The notes beneath the pieces were generated by a model that ran no database searches, was not told the origin of the DNA, and worked only from the letters and a program-made list of their open reading frames with translations. A DNA stretch of 40,317 nucleotides from Hominenteromicrobium sp900549945. GTDB taxonomy: Bacteria > Bacillota > Clostridia > Oscillospirales > Acutalibacteraceae. The stretch is from contig CABRNK010000024.1 in the NCBI GenBank assembly GCA_902472305.1, positions 1 through 40,317 on the forward strand. Reading direction: 5' to 3'. The translations under genes and the position numbers were made by a program. Positions 16,118 through 25,189 of this stretch are shown one piece after another (within the stretch, counting starts at the first letter, position 1; each line of letters begins with the position of its first letter).

Positions 16118-17529
16118 CAGACCGCCTCCGCCGCGAGCGCCTTCGCCTTCGCGACGACGTCCTCCACGGTGCCGACGTTGAAGAACGCCGCCTCGGGGTA
16201 TTCGTCGAGCTCGCCGTCCACGATCGCCTTAAAGCCGCGGAGCGTTTCCTTGAGCGGCACGTATACGCCGGGGTTGTTCGAGAATTTCTCCGCCACGTGC
16301 ATCGGCTGCGAAAGGAAGCGCTGCACCTTGCGCGCGCGCATGACCGTCATGCGGTCCTCGTCGCTGAGCTCATCCATGCCGAGAATCGCGATAATGTCCT
16401 GCAATTCGCTGTACTTTTGCAGCGTCTCCTGCACCTTGCGCGCGATGCGGTAGTGCTCCTCGCCGACGATGTCGGCCTCGAGGATGCGCGACGAGGATTC
16501 AAGCGGGTCGACGGCCGGGTAGATGCCCTGCTCGGCGATCTTACGGCTCAGAACCGTCGTCGCGTCGAGGTGGGCGAAGGTCGTCGCCGTCGCCGGGTCG
16601 GTCAGGTCGTCCGCCGGGACGTAGACCGCCTGCACCGAGGTGACGGAGCCCTCCTTCGTCGAGGTGATGCGCTCCTGCAGCTCACCCATCTCGTTGGCGA
16701 GCGTCGGCTGGTAGCCGACCGCCGAGGGCATTCTGCCGAGCAGCGTGGAAACCTCGCTGCCCGCCTGCACGAAGCGGAAAATGTTGTCGATGAAAAGCAG
16801 CACGTCTTTGTGCTCGCGGTCGCGGAAGTGTTCCGCCATCGTCAGGCCCGAAAGCGCGACGCGCATGCGCACGCCGGGCGATTCGTTCATCTGGCCGAAC
16901 ACGAGCGCCGTCTTATCGCCGACGCCGCTCTCGCGCATCTCGTGCCAGAGGTCGTTGCCCTCGCGGCTGCGCTCGCCGACGCCCGTAAACACGGAGTAGC
17001 CGCCGTGCTCCATTGCGACGTTGTGGATCAGCTCCTGAATCAGAACCGTTTTGCCGACGCCGGCGCCGCCGAAGAGGCCGATTTTGCCGCCCTTCGGGTA
17101 CGGCTCGAGCAGGTCGATGACCTTGATGCCCGTCTCGAGAATCTCGACGGCCGGGCTCTGCTCGTCAAACGCGGGCGGGTCGCGGTAGATGCTGCGGCGC
17201 TCCGCCTGATCGGAAATCGCCTCGCCGCCGTCGATCGGCTCGCCGAGGACGTTGAACATGCGCCCGAGCGTCGTCTCGCCGACGGGCACCTCGATCGTGC
17301 GGCCCGGCGCCTCGACCGGCATGCCGCGGGAAAGCCCCTCGCTGCCGGCGAGCATGATGCAGCGCACGGTGTTGTCGCCCACGTGCTGCGCGACCTCCAT
17401 CACGTACGCCTTACCCTCGTTTTCCACGGTGAGCGCTTCCCTGATCTTCGGCAGGCTGCCGGCCTCGAACGCGACGTCGATAACCGGGCCGGAGATCTGT
17501 ACGATTTTTCCTGTATTCAAAATGCTCAC
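16117..17529 (-). CDS. atpD: ATP synthase beta subunit
   Basis: This is the catalytic F1 subunit. The 470-residue protein has Walker A GGAGVGKT (154-161), GERSREG (185-191, with the catalytic Glu region), LLFIDNIFR (Walker B) and VPADDLTDPA, all intact. The start is GTG with a 4-base GTGA overlap with atpG. Length is normal for the family. Confidence 0.98.
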   Translation of the reverse strand: MSILNTGKIVQISGPVIDVAFEAGSLPKIREALTVENEGKAYVMEVAQHVGDNTVRCIMLAGSEGLSRGMPVEAPGRTIEVPVGETTLGRMFNVLGEPIDGGEAISDQAERRSIYRDPPAFDEQSPAVEILETGIKVIDLLEPYPKGGKIGLFGGAGVGKTVLIQELIHNVAMEHGGYSVFTGVGERSREGNDLWHEMRESGVGDKTALVFGQMNESPGVRMRVALSGLTMAEHFRDREHKDVLLFIDNIFRFVQAGSEVSTLLGRMPSAVGYQPTLANEMGELQERITSTKEGSVTSVQAVYVPADDLTDPATATTFAHLDATTVLSRKIAEQGIYPAVDPLESSSRILEADIVGEEHYRIARKVQETLQKYSELQDIIAILGMDELSDEDRMTVMRARKVQRFLSQPMHVAEKFSNNPGVYVPLKETLRGFKAIVDGELDEYPEAAFFNVGTVEDVVAKAKALAAEAV

Positions 17530-18425
17530 GCTTCCTTCCTGTGTTTTCTGCGCTGCGCCTTCGCGCCCGCGGAGACCTCGGTGATCTCCTGCGTGATCGC
17601 GGCCTGCCGCACGCGGTTGTATTGCAGGGAAAGCTCGCCGAGGAGCTTTTCCGCGTTCCGGTTTGCGGCGTCCATCGCCGTCATGCGGGCGTTCTGCTCG
17701 CTGCAGAAGCTGTCGATCAGCGCGCTGTAAATAAAGCCGGAAACATAGCTTTCCATGATATTGTTGAGCACCGCCTCTATGGAGGGCAAAAACTCAAACG
17801 GCTCCGTCACGGCCTTTTCCACCGTCGTCGTCGCAAAATGCGCGCGGTGAAACGGCAGAAGGCGCGTGCAGTGCGCCGCCGAGGTCAGGCTGTTCTCCAT
17901 ATCGGTGTAGATGACGAAGATCTTTTCAAGCTCGCCGCGGTCGAAGCCGTCGAGCAGAATCGCGCTGATCTCGCGGGCGCGGTCCATCGTGGGGTTCTGC
18001 GCCGTGTAGAGAAAGCTGCGCTCGATCGGGATGCCGTGCTGGGCGAAGAAGTGCCGCCCGTATTCGCCGACGACGAACAGCTTCGTATCGGGGTGCTCGT
18101 GCAGCATGCGCTGCGCTTCCTTGATGACGTTCTGGTTATACGCGCCGGCGAGGCCCTTATCCGCCGTGATGACGAGGCAGCCGTATGTGCCGTCGAGCGG
18201 CGGGGCGCCCTCGGGCGGGTAGAAGTAGCGGTTATCCACATCGCCTGCCGTGCGGAAGATGCGCTTAATCTCGCCCTGCAGCGCCTCGAAATACGGGCGC
18301 GTGCGCTCGAGGCTGTTTTTCGCCTTGCGCAGCTTTGTGGAGGCGATCAGATACATCGCATTCGTGATCTTCTTCGTATCCTTTACGCTTTCGATCCGGT
18401 TTTTAATTTCCTTTGTGCCGGCCAT
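17526..18425 (-). CDS. atpG: ATP synthase gamma subunit
   Basis: This is the rotor shaft of F1. The N-terminal helix MAGTKEIKNRIESVKDTKKI and the C-terminal helix with NAEKLLGELSLQYNRVRQ are the conserved parts that fill the alpha3-beta3 core. It is ~299 residues long. I prefer the ATG at 18425, where homology begins and AAGGAG lies 11 bases upstream; a GTG at 18434 overlaps the atpA stop (GTGA) but is only 2 bases from that site. Confidence 0.96.
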   Translation of the reverse strand: MAGTKEIKNRIESVKDTKKITNAMYLIASTKLRKAKNSLERTRPYFEALQGEIKRIFRTAGDVDNRYFYPPEGAPPLDGTYGCLVITADKGLAGAYNQNVIKEAQRMLHEHPDTKLFVVGEYGRHFFAQHGIPIERSFLYTAQNPTMDRAREISAILLDGFDRGELEKIFVIYTDMENSLTSAAHCTRLLPFHRAHFATTTVEKAVTEPFEFLPSIEAVLNNIMESYVSGFIYSALIDSFCSEQNARMTAMDAANRNAEKLLGELSLQYNRVRQAAITQEITEVSAGAKAQRRKHRKEA

Positions 18426-18430
18426 AGCGC

Positions 18431-20209
18431 TCACTGCTCCTTATGGCTTTCCTGATATTCGGCTAGAAAAGCTCTTGAAAAATGCTGGATCTCCCTGCGG
18501 TCGTCCACCGAAAGCTCGCCGCTGCGGTCAATTCTGGCGCAGAGGTCGGGCATCTGCTGTTCAGCGCGGGCGATGAGCGCCTTCTGCATGGCGTTGACCT
18601 GCGCGAGCGGCACCTCCTGCATGACGTGGTCCTGCGCGGCGATCAGCGTGATAACCTGCTCGTGCTGGCTCATCGGCTGGTACTGCGCCTGCCGCAGAAG
18701 GCGCATCAGGCTCTGCCCGTAGGCGAGCTGGCGCTTCGTCGTTTCGTCAAGGTCGCTCGAGAACTGGGTAAAGACCTCCATCTCGCGGTACTGGGCAAGG
18801 TCGAGGCGCAGCGTGCCCGAGGCCTTTTTCATGGCCTTCGTTTGCGCGGCGCCGCCGACGCGGGAAACCGACAGGCCGACGTTGACCGCCGGGCGCTGGC
18901 CCGCGAAGAACAGGTCGCTTTCAAGGAAAATCTGGCCGTCTGTAATCGAGATGATATTCGTCGGGATATAAGCGGAAACGTCGCCCGCCTGCGTCTCGAC
19001 GATCGGCAGGGCCGTCATGCTGCCGCCGCCCTTTTCCTCCGAGAGGTGGGCGGAGCGCTCGAGCAGACGGGAGTGCAGGTAGAAAACGTCGCCCGGATAC
19101 GCCTCACGGCCCGGGGAGCGCTCGAGCAGCAGGCTCAGCGCGCGGTACGCGATGGCGTGCTTTGAAAGATCGTCGTAGACGATCAGCACATCGCGGCCCT
19201 GATACATGAAGTGCTCGCCGAGCGCGCAGCCCGCGTACGGCGCGATATACTGGAGCGAGGCCGAGGTGGACGCCGGCGCGTTGACGACGACGGTGTAATC
19301 CATCGCGCCGCGGCGCTTGAGCGTCTCGACAAGCTGCGCCACAGAGCTCGACTTCTGGCCGATCGCGACGTAGATGCACACGACGTTCTTGCCCTTCTGG
19401 TTCAAAATCGTGTCGAGCGCGAGCGCCGTTTTGCCGGTCTGGCGGTCGCCGATAATCAGCTCGCGCTGGCCGCGGCCGATCGGGAACATCGAGTCGATCG
19501 CGAGCAGGCCGGTCTCCATCGGGGCGTCAACCGGCTGGCGGTCGATGATGCCGGGGGCCGGCATCTCGATCGGGCGGTAATCGGTGGATTCGATGTCCGG
19601 GCCGCCGTCGATCGGCGAACCGAGCGCGTCCACAACGCGCCCGAGAAACGCGTCGCCCACCGGGATGCCGGCGGTGCGGCCGGTGCGGCGGACGATGCTG
19701 CCCTCCGAAATCGAAGCGCTGTCGCCGAAAAGCACCACGCCGATCTCATCGCGCTTTAAGTCCTGCACCATGCCGCGCACGCCCGAGGCGAAGAGCAGAA
19801 TCTCGCCGTAGGCCGCGTGCTCGAGGCCGCTGACGACGGCGATCTCGTCGCCCACCGTCAGCACGACGCCGGTCTCCTCCGCCATCGCCTCGGGCGTCCA
19901 GTTCTCAATGGCGTCCTGCATCAGCGGGATCACGGAATCCGCGCCGTGGGTCAGCTTAGAAAGGCGGTCCTTAAACTGCTGCAAGCGCCCCTCAAGGCTC
20001 CAGTCGTAAATATCGGCGCCCACCTGCATGCGGAAATCGACCTGCAGGCGGAAGCCGCCGTGCAGCTTCGGGTCCTTCTCCCAGCGCAGCGGGATCTCCT
20101 CGCCGTACTTGCGGCGCAGAAAATCGCCGAAGCGCTTTTCCTGCTCCGCGGTGGGCTGAACGTCGCTGTAGAGAATGGCCAAACGCTCCATCTGGTTCGC
20201 GTTACTCAT
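18431..20209 (-). CDS. atpA: ATP synthase alpha subunit with an N-terminal delta/OSCP C-terminal-like domain
   Basis: The protein has 592 residues against the usual ~500-515. From about residue 90 it is a normal alpha subunit: Walker A GDRQTGKT at 254-261 (E. coli 169-176, so ~85 extra residues), then the VIT/arginine region SVSRVGGAAQ. Residues ~8-84 match the C-terminal domain of the delta subunit: SDVQPTAEQEKRF, then DPKLHGGFRLQVD, then WSLEGRLQQFKDRL, the pattern that ends bacterial delta proteins. Delta normally ties b to the top of F1. No separate atpH exists in this operon: atpF and atpA overlap by 8 bases where atpH usually sits. The ATG follows GGAGAG. Thus delta function seems fused to alpha and reduced to its b-binding domain; three alpha copies would bring three such domains. 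Confidence 0.95.
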   Translation of the reverse strand: MSNANQMERLAILYSDVQPTAEQEKRFGDFLRRKYGEEIPLRWEKDPKLHGGFRLQVDFRMQVGADIYDWSLEGRLQQFKDRLSKLTHGADSVIPLMQDAIENWTPEAMAEETGVVLTVGDEIAVVSGLEHAAYGEILLFASGVRGMVQDLKRDEIGVVLFGDSASISEGSIVRRTGRTAGIPVGDAFLGRVVDALGSPIDGGPDIESTDYRPIEMPAPGIIDRQPVDAPMETGLLAIDSMFPIGRGQRELIIGDRQTGKTALALDTILNQKGKNVVCIYVAIGQKSSSVAQLVETLKRRGAMDYTVVVNAPASTSASLQYIAPYAGCALGEHFMYQGRDVLIVYDDLSKHAIAYRALSLLLERSPGREAYPGDVFYLHSRLLERSAHLSEEKGGGSMTALPIVETQAGDVSAYIPTNIISITDGQIFLESDLFFAGQRPAVNVGLSVSRVGGAAQTKAMKKASGTLRLDLAQYREMEVFTQFSSDLDETTKRQLAYGQSLMRLLRQAQYQPMSQHEQVITLIAAQDHVMQEVPLAQVNAMQKALIARAEQQMPDLCARIDRSGELSVDDRREIQHFSRAFLAEYQESHKEQ

Positions 20210-20696
20210 TCGGCTCTCCTCCCTCCGCCTTGTCGAGGAAGCTGTCGAACACGTCGCCGTCGTTCTTATAGACCAGCTTCTTCGCGGCCTCCACGGCGAG
20301 CTCCGTCAGCTCCTTCTGGGTGTCGGCGAGGATCTTCTCACGGGCGCGGCCGGCAGACTTGTAAGCGTCCTGCACGATCTCCGCCGCCTGCGCCTTCGCA
20401 TCGGAAAGCTGCTGCTCCACGGAGGCGTCCAGCGCGCGCTGCGCCTCGGCCCTTCTGCGGTCGATCTCCTCGCCGGCGGTTTCAAGCTGGGCCGCGTAAT
20501 CTGCCTTCAGCTTTTCCGCAGCCTCTAGCGTCTGCGCCGCCTTCTCCTCCATGCCGCGGCAGTATTCCTCGCGCTTGGCCATGAATTTCTTGACCGGGTT
20601 GAAAAGCAGGAAGTACAGGCCGCCGACCAGAATCACAAAGTTCAATGCATGCAGCAGAATCTGCTGCCAATCAATATTCAATGGCACAGTCCACAC
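20202..20696 (-). CDS. atpF: ATP synthase b subunit
   Basis: This is the peripheral stalk. The 164-residue protein has one N-terminal membrane segment (~12-32) and a long charged coiled-coil helix (from PVKKFMAKREEY on). The listed start is GTG at 20696; an alternative GTG three codons later has better spacing from AGG. It overlaps the fused alpha gene by 8 bases. Normally b contacts delta through its C-terminus; here the partner would be the delta-like domain on alpha. Confidence 0.94.
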   Translation of the reverse strand: MWTVPLNIDWQQILLHALNFVILVGGLYFLLFNPVKKFMAKREEYCRGMEEKAAQTLEAAEKLKADYAAQLETAGEEIDRRRAEAQRALDASVEQQLSDAKAQAAEIVQDAYKSAGRAREKILADTQKELTELAVEAAKKLVYKNDGDVFDSFLDKAEGGEPNE

Positions 20697-20702
20697 CTGC
20701 CT

Positions 20703-21089
20703 TTACAGGACGAAGATAATCAGGATGACGACGAGCAGCGCGTAGATAATTGCCGTTTCGATAAAGACGAGGCCGAGCATCAGCGTCGTGCGGATCTTGC
20801 CTTCCGCCTCAGGCTGGCGGGAAATGCCTTCCACGGCTTTGCCTGCTGCAAGGCCCATCGCGATCGCGCCGCCCGCAGCGGCAAGGCCGACGGCGAGGCC
20901 CGAGGCCAGCGCTCTGGAGCCGGCGCCGTCGTCGGCCGCGGCCGCTTCTTCGTCATCGGTGTTCTGCGCCGACACCGCAGCCGGCTGCGCGTCGTTGTTG
21001 ACGGTTTCAGCAAATACCGGGATCGCGAGCGCAAGCAGCGCGATCACCACAAGCAGGATCATGGAAACTCTCTTCAGATTGATTTTCAT
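20703..21089 (-). CDS. atpE: ATP synthase c subunit with N-terminal signal-like extension
   Basis: This is the proteolipid of the rotor ring. The final ~70 residues form the two-helix hairpin with the RQPE loop and the ion-binding Glu in GLVFIETAIIYAL. The position of the Gln that binds Na+ in Ilyobacter is Met here (AIAMGLAAGKAVE), so protons look more likely than Na+. The protein is 128 residues rather than ~80: it starts with a signal-peptide-like MKINLKRVSMILLVVIALLA ending PVFA, then an acidic linker of ~30 residues. Cleavage after VFA would leave the linker on the outside. The ATG at 21089 has AAAGGA 9 bases upstream. Confidence 0.94.
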   Translation of the reverse strand: MKINLKRVSMILLVVIALLALAIPVFAETVNNDAQPAAVSAQNTDDEEAAAADDGAGSRALASGLAVGLAAAGGAIAMGLAAGKAVEGISRQPEAEGKIRTTLMLGLVFIETAIIYALLVVILIIFVL

Positions 21090-21107
21090 CGTGAACATTC
21101 CTTTCTG

Positions 21108-21944
21108 TCAGGCCGCCTCGGCCTTTGCTTTTTTGGGTGCTTTTTTCTTCTTCTCATGGACCTCCGAAACCTCGCCGTAATACAGCGCAACGAGCATCGT
21201 GAGGACATAGCTCTGGATCAGCGCGTGTAAAAGCGTGAACATCACGCCCACAACCACCGGAAGCACAAAGCTGAGATTGACATAGTAGTAGACCAGCTCC
21301 GTCACGAGCAGGCCGCTCAAAAGCGCGCCGAACAGACGGAAGCTCATGGAGATGGGCAGCGAAAATTCCTTGAGCGTGCTGCCCACGCCGCGCAGGCCGT
21401 TCTGCGCTATGCCGCCGGACAGAATCACAAGGTACGACAGGCAGCCCATCGCGATCGCCGCGTTCACATCCGAAAGCGGCGCCGGCAGCGTGATCGTCGC
21501 GCCGGAGGTCGTTGCGGCCTGCACGCCGAACAGCTCGAAAAACGTGCTCACAAAAATGTAGACGCCGGCGCCGAAAATGTACGCGCCGAGGAACCCGTTG
21601 CGGTGCGGGCTGTTCGACTTCGCCATGTTGTCAAACAGGGAGACGAGCTCCTCCAGCAGAAGCTGGAAGCGGCCCGGCCGCATTTTGAACCGCGGCACAG
21701 CGAAAATGCGGATGCACGCCGCGAGCACCAGAAGCGCCGCCGAGACCGTTACCGCCGAAACAAAGCCCGGGTTCACGTCTTTCAGGCCGAAAAAGCTGAT
21801 TCTGCCCGTATCGTGCAGAACCGCGTCGCGCATGGTTTCCTGAATTGATTCGCTGCGCACGCCGCCCGGCGCCAGAATACTGGCGGCAAGCAGAACCACA
21901 ACGAGACAGACCCATGCGATCAGCCATTTTTTCCTTTCTTTCAT
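21108..21944 (-). CDS. atpB: ATP synthase a subunit
   Basis: This membrane stator forms the ion half-channels. The ~278-residue protein has about six membrane segments; the essential Arg is in SMSFRLFGALLSGLL, and the last helix region reads HALIQSYVLTML. The usual Asn after RLFG is Ala. The tail is lysine-rich (EKKKKAPKKAK). I chose the ATG at 21944; a TTG at 21971 with an AAAGGA site is an alternative that adds nine residues. It is the first gene of the operon; no atpI is seen before it. Confidence 0.95.
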   Translation of the reverse strand: MKERKKWLIAWVCLVVVLLAASILAPGGVRSESIQETMRDAVLHDTGRISFFGLKDVNPGFVSAVTVSAALLVLAACIRIFAVPRFKMRPGRFQLLLEELVSLFDNMAKSNSPHRNGFLGAYIFGAGVYIFVSTFFELFGVQAATTSGATITLPAPLSDVNAAIAMGCLSYLVILSGGIAQNGLRGVGSTLKEFSLPISMSFRLFGALLSGLLVTELVYYYVNLSFVLPVVVGVMFTLLHALIQSYVLTMLVALYYGEVSEVHEKKKKAPKKAKAEAA

Positions 21945-22105
21945 CGTAACCACCGCGCCCTTGCAGTGCAAAGGCTATCCTTTCCTACGAAATCTGAGTG
22001 TGCGCCGCACGCGCGGGCGGCAAAACCCAAACACGCTGTGTGAAGCCCCGCCTATCGGTACCGCGGCGGCACCGCAGGTGACGCGACGATGCCGCAGGCA
22101 GCGTG

Positions 22106-22133
22106 ATGATAGCACAGGCAGCACTTCACACAA
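22106..22133 (-). promoter_or_regulatory. Promoter of the ATP synthase operon
   Basis: On the minus strand TTGTGT (22128-22133), 16 bases, then TATCAT (22106-22111) with a TGC extension. It leaves a ~155-base leader before atpB, GC-rich and without a clear structure. Confidence 0.55.
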
Positions 22134-22317
22134 ATATTCCCTTCTTTCAGAATCTCCGGCTTTTTGCCGGAAATACGCGGCTGCCACCGCCTCCTTCCTA
22201 AACCCCGCCGACAGAATGCAACCGCATCCGGCCGCCCAAATTGACGGACGCAGAATGCGGCCCCTTTATACTTTCATTTTACGCGTGAAACCGCGGTCTA
22301 CAGCCGATTTTTTAGGG
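22134..22317. other. Intergenic region between the atp and lysR promoters
   Basis: No gene is supported. A small perfect hairpin (TCCGGC-TTTTT-GCCGGA) lies near 22160-22180, and the last ~70 bases become AT-rich toward the lysR promoter. Nothing else stands out. Confidence 0.4.
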
Positions 22318-22346
22318 TTGTATTCCGCAATCGACTGTATTATACT
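22318..22346 (+). promoter_or_regulatory. Promoter of the LysR regulator
   Basis: TTGTAT (22318-22323), a 17-base spacer, then TATACT (22341-22346), 78 bases before the ATG. Confidence 0.65.
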
Positions 22347-22375
22347 ATATACAATCAGAAGATGTAAAATATATG

Positions 22376-22406
22376 TTTGATATATCCGGCATTCGTTTTT
22401 GATATA
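22376..22406 (+). promoter_or_regulatory. Direct repeat, candidate operator in the lysR leader
   Basis: TTTGATATA occurs at 22376-22384 and again at 22398-22406, 22 bases start to start, about two DNA turns on one face. It lies between the promoter and the LysR start, a place suited to autoregulation. Confidence 0.4.
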
Positions 22407-22423
22407 AGAAAGCAGGTTGCACA

Positions 22424-23320
22424 ATGGTCACCTACGATTACTACCGTATTTTCTACTTTGTGGCGCAATACCGCAGCTTTACGCGGGCGGCCGAGGCGCT
22501 GAACAACAACCAGCCGAACATCACGCGCTGCATGAACAACCTCGAGCAGGAGCTGGGCTGCAAGCTCTTCGTGCGCTCGAACCGCGGCGTGGCGCTCACG
22601 CCCGAGGGCCGGCGCCTGTACACGCACGTCGCCGTGGCCTACGAGCAGCTTCGCGCCGGCGAGCAGGAGCTGCGCGACGATTGCAGCCTCGAAAGCGGCA
22701 CGATCTCGATCGGCGCGAGCGAAACGGCGCTGCACCTGATTCTGCTCGACCGCCTCTCGGCCTTTCACCGGCAGTACCCGAGCGTGCACCTGCGCGTGAC
22801 GAACGATTCCACCCCGCAGGCAATTTCGGCCCTGCAGCGCGGCCTGCTCGACTGCGCCATCGTCACGGCCCCGGCGGGCGCCGCGCGGCCGCTGCGCGAA
22901 ACGCGCCTGCTCGCCTTCCGCGAGATTTTGCTCGGGGGCACGCAGTTCCGGCACCTTGCGGCGGGCACGCACAGCCTGCGCGACCTGCGGCAGTACCCCT
23001 TCGTTTCGCTGAGCGAGCACACGAGCACCTACACCTTTTACCAGAACCTCTTTTTGAAGCACGACCTGCCGTTCCACGTGGACATCGAGGCCGCCACGAT
23101 GGATCAGGTGCTGCCGATGGTCGAGCACAACCTCGGCATCGGCTTCTTTTCCGAGACGCTCGCCGCACCGGCGATCGAGCAGGGACTTGTGTTCCCCATC
23201 GCCGTGCGCGAGGCGATCCCCGAGCGCGCCGTCTGCCTGATCGAGGACACCACCCATCCGCAGAGCATCGCGCTGCGCGCCTTTAAAAAGCTGCTGTGCG
23301 CGGAAAAAACCGCGGAATAA
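22424..23320 (+). CDS. LysR-family transcriptional regulator
   Basis: The 298-residue protein has an N-terminal winged helix-turn-helix (residues 1-60: YFVAQYRSFTRAAEALNNNQ) and a two-lobe effector-binding domain (from ~90, GTISIGASETALHLILLDRL). The ligand cannot be predicted. The start ATG follows AGCAGG. It is divergent from the ATP synthase operon and convergent with the fucosidase/barstar operon, so neither is an obvious classical divergently transcribed target apart from the atp promoter ~185 bases away. It ends 27 bases before the barstar-like stop. Confidence 0.93.
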   Translation: MVTYDYYRIFYFVAQYRSFTRAAEALNNNQPNITRCMNNLEQELGCKLFVRSNRGVALTPEGRRLYTHVAVAYEQLRAGEQELRDDCSLESGTISIGASETALHLILLDRLSAFHRQYPSVHLRVTNDSTPQAISALQRGLLDCAIVTAPAGAARPLRETRLLAFREILLGGTQFRHLAAGTHSLRDLRQYPFVSLSEHTSTYTFYQNLFLKHDLPFHVDIEAATMDQVLPMVEHNLGIGFFSETLAAPAIEQGLVFPIAVREAIPERAVCLIEDTTHPQSIALRAFKKLLCAEKTAE

Positions 23321-23347
23321 ACCGCAGCTTCCCCCACGCACATCGCG

Positions 23348-23614
23348 TTATATCGTGATCGCCACCGTGACCCCCGGGTTCTTCTCCCCGGCGATCACGA
23401 TCGTTTCGATCAGCTTATTTACATAATCCAGCAACTCGCCGGTGAGCTTCCCGTAACCGACAAGCTCGATCTCCGCCGCGCACCGCGGGCTTTCGAGCGC
23501 CGCCTGAAACGCCGGGAGCGTCGGCTCCACGCGGCGCAGGCGCAGCTCGGCGTTGATGTAATCGTGCAGGTCGCGCACACCCCGCACGGTCGTCAGGTCA
23601 ATTTGCACGTACAT
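23348..23614 (-). CDS. Barstar-like (barnase inhibitor family) protein
   Basis: This 88-residue protein begins MYVQIDLTTVRGVRDLHDYI, matching the strand-helix start of barstar (the SISDLH region), and ends NPGVTVAITI, like the last barstar strand. Barstar binds and blocks the secreted RNase barnase. The central barstar helix motif (YGxNLDAL) is replaced by PTLPAFQAAL. No barnase or other RNase toxin gene is adjacent, so it may guard against toxins from competitors or be a domain of unrelated use. It lies 18 bases after the fucosidase gene with GGGGAAG as ribosome site, so it is in the same operon. A perfect 10-bp inverted repeat (23354-23363 with 23390-23399) lies in its 3' end. Confidence 0.65.
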   Translation of the reverse strand: MYVQIDLTTVRGVRDLHDYINAELRLRRVEPTLPAFQAALESPRCAAEIELVGYGKLTGELLDYVNKLIETIVIAGEKNPGVTVAITI

Positions 23615-23632
23615 GATACTTCCCCAGCGCCT

Positions 23633-25012
23633 TCAGGCATTTCCATAGGCGAGGGCGATCTCGCGCAGGCACACCGCGTCGCGCGCCGCCGTGACCTGCA
23701 CGCGCACGCCGGAGAGCTTTTTCTCCGTGTGGCCGGTCAGCGGATTCTGCACGGCGAACGGATCCTCCAGCAGGCAGATCTGCTTGTTGCCGATGCAGGT
23801 GCCCTCGTACAGCGCGTAATCGGCCTTGCCGCCGACGAGGCCGAGGATGCGGAAGCCCTCGACGCGCTGGCCCTGCGTGAGGTCCTCGCGCAGGATGACG
23901 CAGCCGATCTCCGCCGGCTCCGCCGTGCGCACCTCATAGACGGGCTGGGTCTCCGTGCCGCCCACGCGCTCCACCGTGCAGGGGATGCGGTTTTCCACCG
24001 TGCGTTCGATCAGGTCGCCGAGCTCTTTCAGGCGCTGCACGTCGCGCGCGTCGATCAGGCCGTCGCGGTTCGGCGGCACGTTGAGGTTCAGGCAGGCGTT
24101 CGCGCCGCAGGAGCGCAGGTACGTCTTATAGAGGCGCTCGAGCGAATGCGGCTCCTCGTTTTCGTGCCAGAACCAGCCGGGGCGGATGGACATATCGATC
24201 TCCGCCGGGGCAAAGACGAGGCCCTTTGAATAGAGGATGTTCGGCATGGTGCCGATCTCACGGTTCGTGTTGTACATGTAGCTGAGCGAACCCTCGTCCG
24301 CCATCGGGCCGGGGCCGGTCTGCACCTCGCTGTAAAAGCACAGCTCGCCCGGCACCACCGCCCACTCCGAGTGGCGCGCCACGCCAGCCTCGTTGCCGCA
24401 CCAGCGCGTATCGGGGCCGTAGTCGTTGAAAATCACGGCGTTCGGCTGGTGCTTGCGGATCAGCTCAAAATAGCGCGGGAAATCGTAGTCCTGCTTTTTG
24501 CCGTTCTCACCCTCGCCGCAGGCATTGTCGAACCACACGCAGAAAATATCGCCGTAGCCGGTGAGCAGCTCCTCGAGCTGATTGCAGAAATAGTCGTTGT
24601 ACGCCGGGGTTCCGTACAGCTTCGAATTGCGGTCCCACGGCGAGAGATAAAAGCCGAATTTGATGCCGCCGCGCCGGCAGGCCTCGGCCGCCTCGCGCAC
24701 GACGTCGCCCTGAAACGGGCTGTTTTTCACGCTGTGCTCGGTGTATTTGCTCGGCCACAGGCAGAAGCCGTCGTGGTGCTTCGCCGTGAGCACAAGGCCC
24801 TTGAGCCCCGCAGCCTTGATCGCCGCGACCCACTGGTCGCAGTCGAGCTTTTTCGGGTTGAAGATCGCCTCGTCTTCGGTGCCGTCTCCCCATTCGCGGT
24901 CCGTAAACGTGTTGACGCCGAAGTGCACGAACGCATAGCGCTCCGTCTCAAACCAATCGAGCTGCCGCTGCGAGGGTACGACGTGTGCCGCTTCTTTTAT
25001 AAAATCCATCAT
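23633..25012 (-). CDS. Alpha-L-fucosidase, GH29
   Basis: This enzyme releases terminal L-fucose from glycans with retention. The 459-residue protein has the GH29 catalytic barrel in its first ~330 residues: HFGVNTFTDREWGDG (30-44), LTAKHHDGFCLWPSKY (75-90) and the nucleophile Asp162 in VWFDNACGEG. A C-terminal beta domain follows (from ~345). No signal peptide is visible, so it probably works on imported oligosaccharides in the cytoplasm; the sequence resembles the alpha-1,3/1,4-specific branch, which is inference. The ATG at 25012 follows AAGGAAAATG. It shares an operon with the barstar-like gene and is divergent from the surface ubiquitin gene. Fucose-rich host mucin or milk glycans are natural substrates for gut species. 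Confidence 0.94.
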   Translation of the reverse strand: MMDFIKEAAHVVPSQRQLDWFETERYAFVHFGVNTFTDREWGDGTEDEAIFNPKKLDCDQWVAAIKAAGLKGLVLTAKHHDGFCLWPSKYTEHSVKNSPFQGDVVREAAEACRRGGIKFGFYLSPWDRNSKLYGTPAYNDYFCNQLEELLTGYGDIFCVWFDNACGEGENGKKQDYDFPRYFELIRKHQPNAVIFNDYGPDTRWCGNEAGVARHSEWAVVPGELCFYSEVQTGPGPMADEGSLSYMYNTNREIGTMPNILYSKGLVFAPAEIDMSIRPGWFWHENEEPHSLERLYKTYLRSCGANACLNLNVPPNRDGLIDARDVQRLKELGDLIERTVENRIPCTVERVGGTETQPVYEVRTAEPAEIGCVILREDLTQGQRVEGFRILGLVGGKADYALYEGTCIGNKQICLLEDPFAVQNPLTGHTEKKLSGVRVQVTAARDAVCLREIALAYGNA

Positions 25013-25064
25013 CGTTTCATTTTCCTTTCCTGCCGGGCCGGCACAGGCCGCCCGAATTCGCCTT

Positions 25065-25093
25065 AATTATAGCAGGCCGCCGGAAAAAGTCAA
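25065..25093 (-). promoter_or_regulatory. Promoter of the fucosidase operon
   Basis: On the minus strand TTGACT (25088-25093), 17 bases, then TATAAT (25065-25070) with a TGC extension. It is a near-consensus promoter 24 bases from the divergent promoter of the ubiquitin gene. Confidence 0.75.
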
Positions 25094-25117
25094 CACCGAA
25101 TAAATACGCCCCGCCAC

Positions 25118-25146
25118 TTGAAAACGCGGCCGGATTCTGTTAAAAT
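25118..25146 (+). promoter_or_regulatory. Promoter of the ubiquitin-domain gene
   Basis: TTGAAA (25118-25123), 17 bases, TAAAAT (25141-25146). Transcription would start near 25153, giving a ~255-base leader that includes the short ORF, the pentanucleotide repeat and the hairpin. Confidence 0.65.
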
Positions 25147-25189
25147 AAAACAGTATAGCAGAGCTTTTCGGAAAGGAGCGGTCACACGC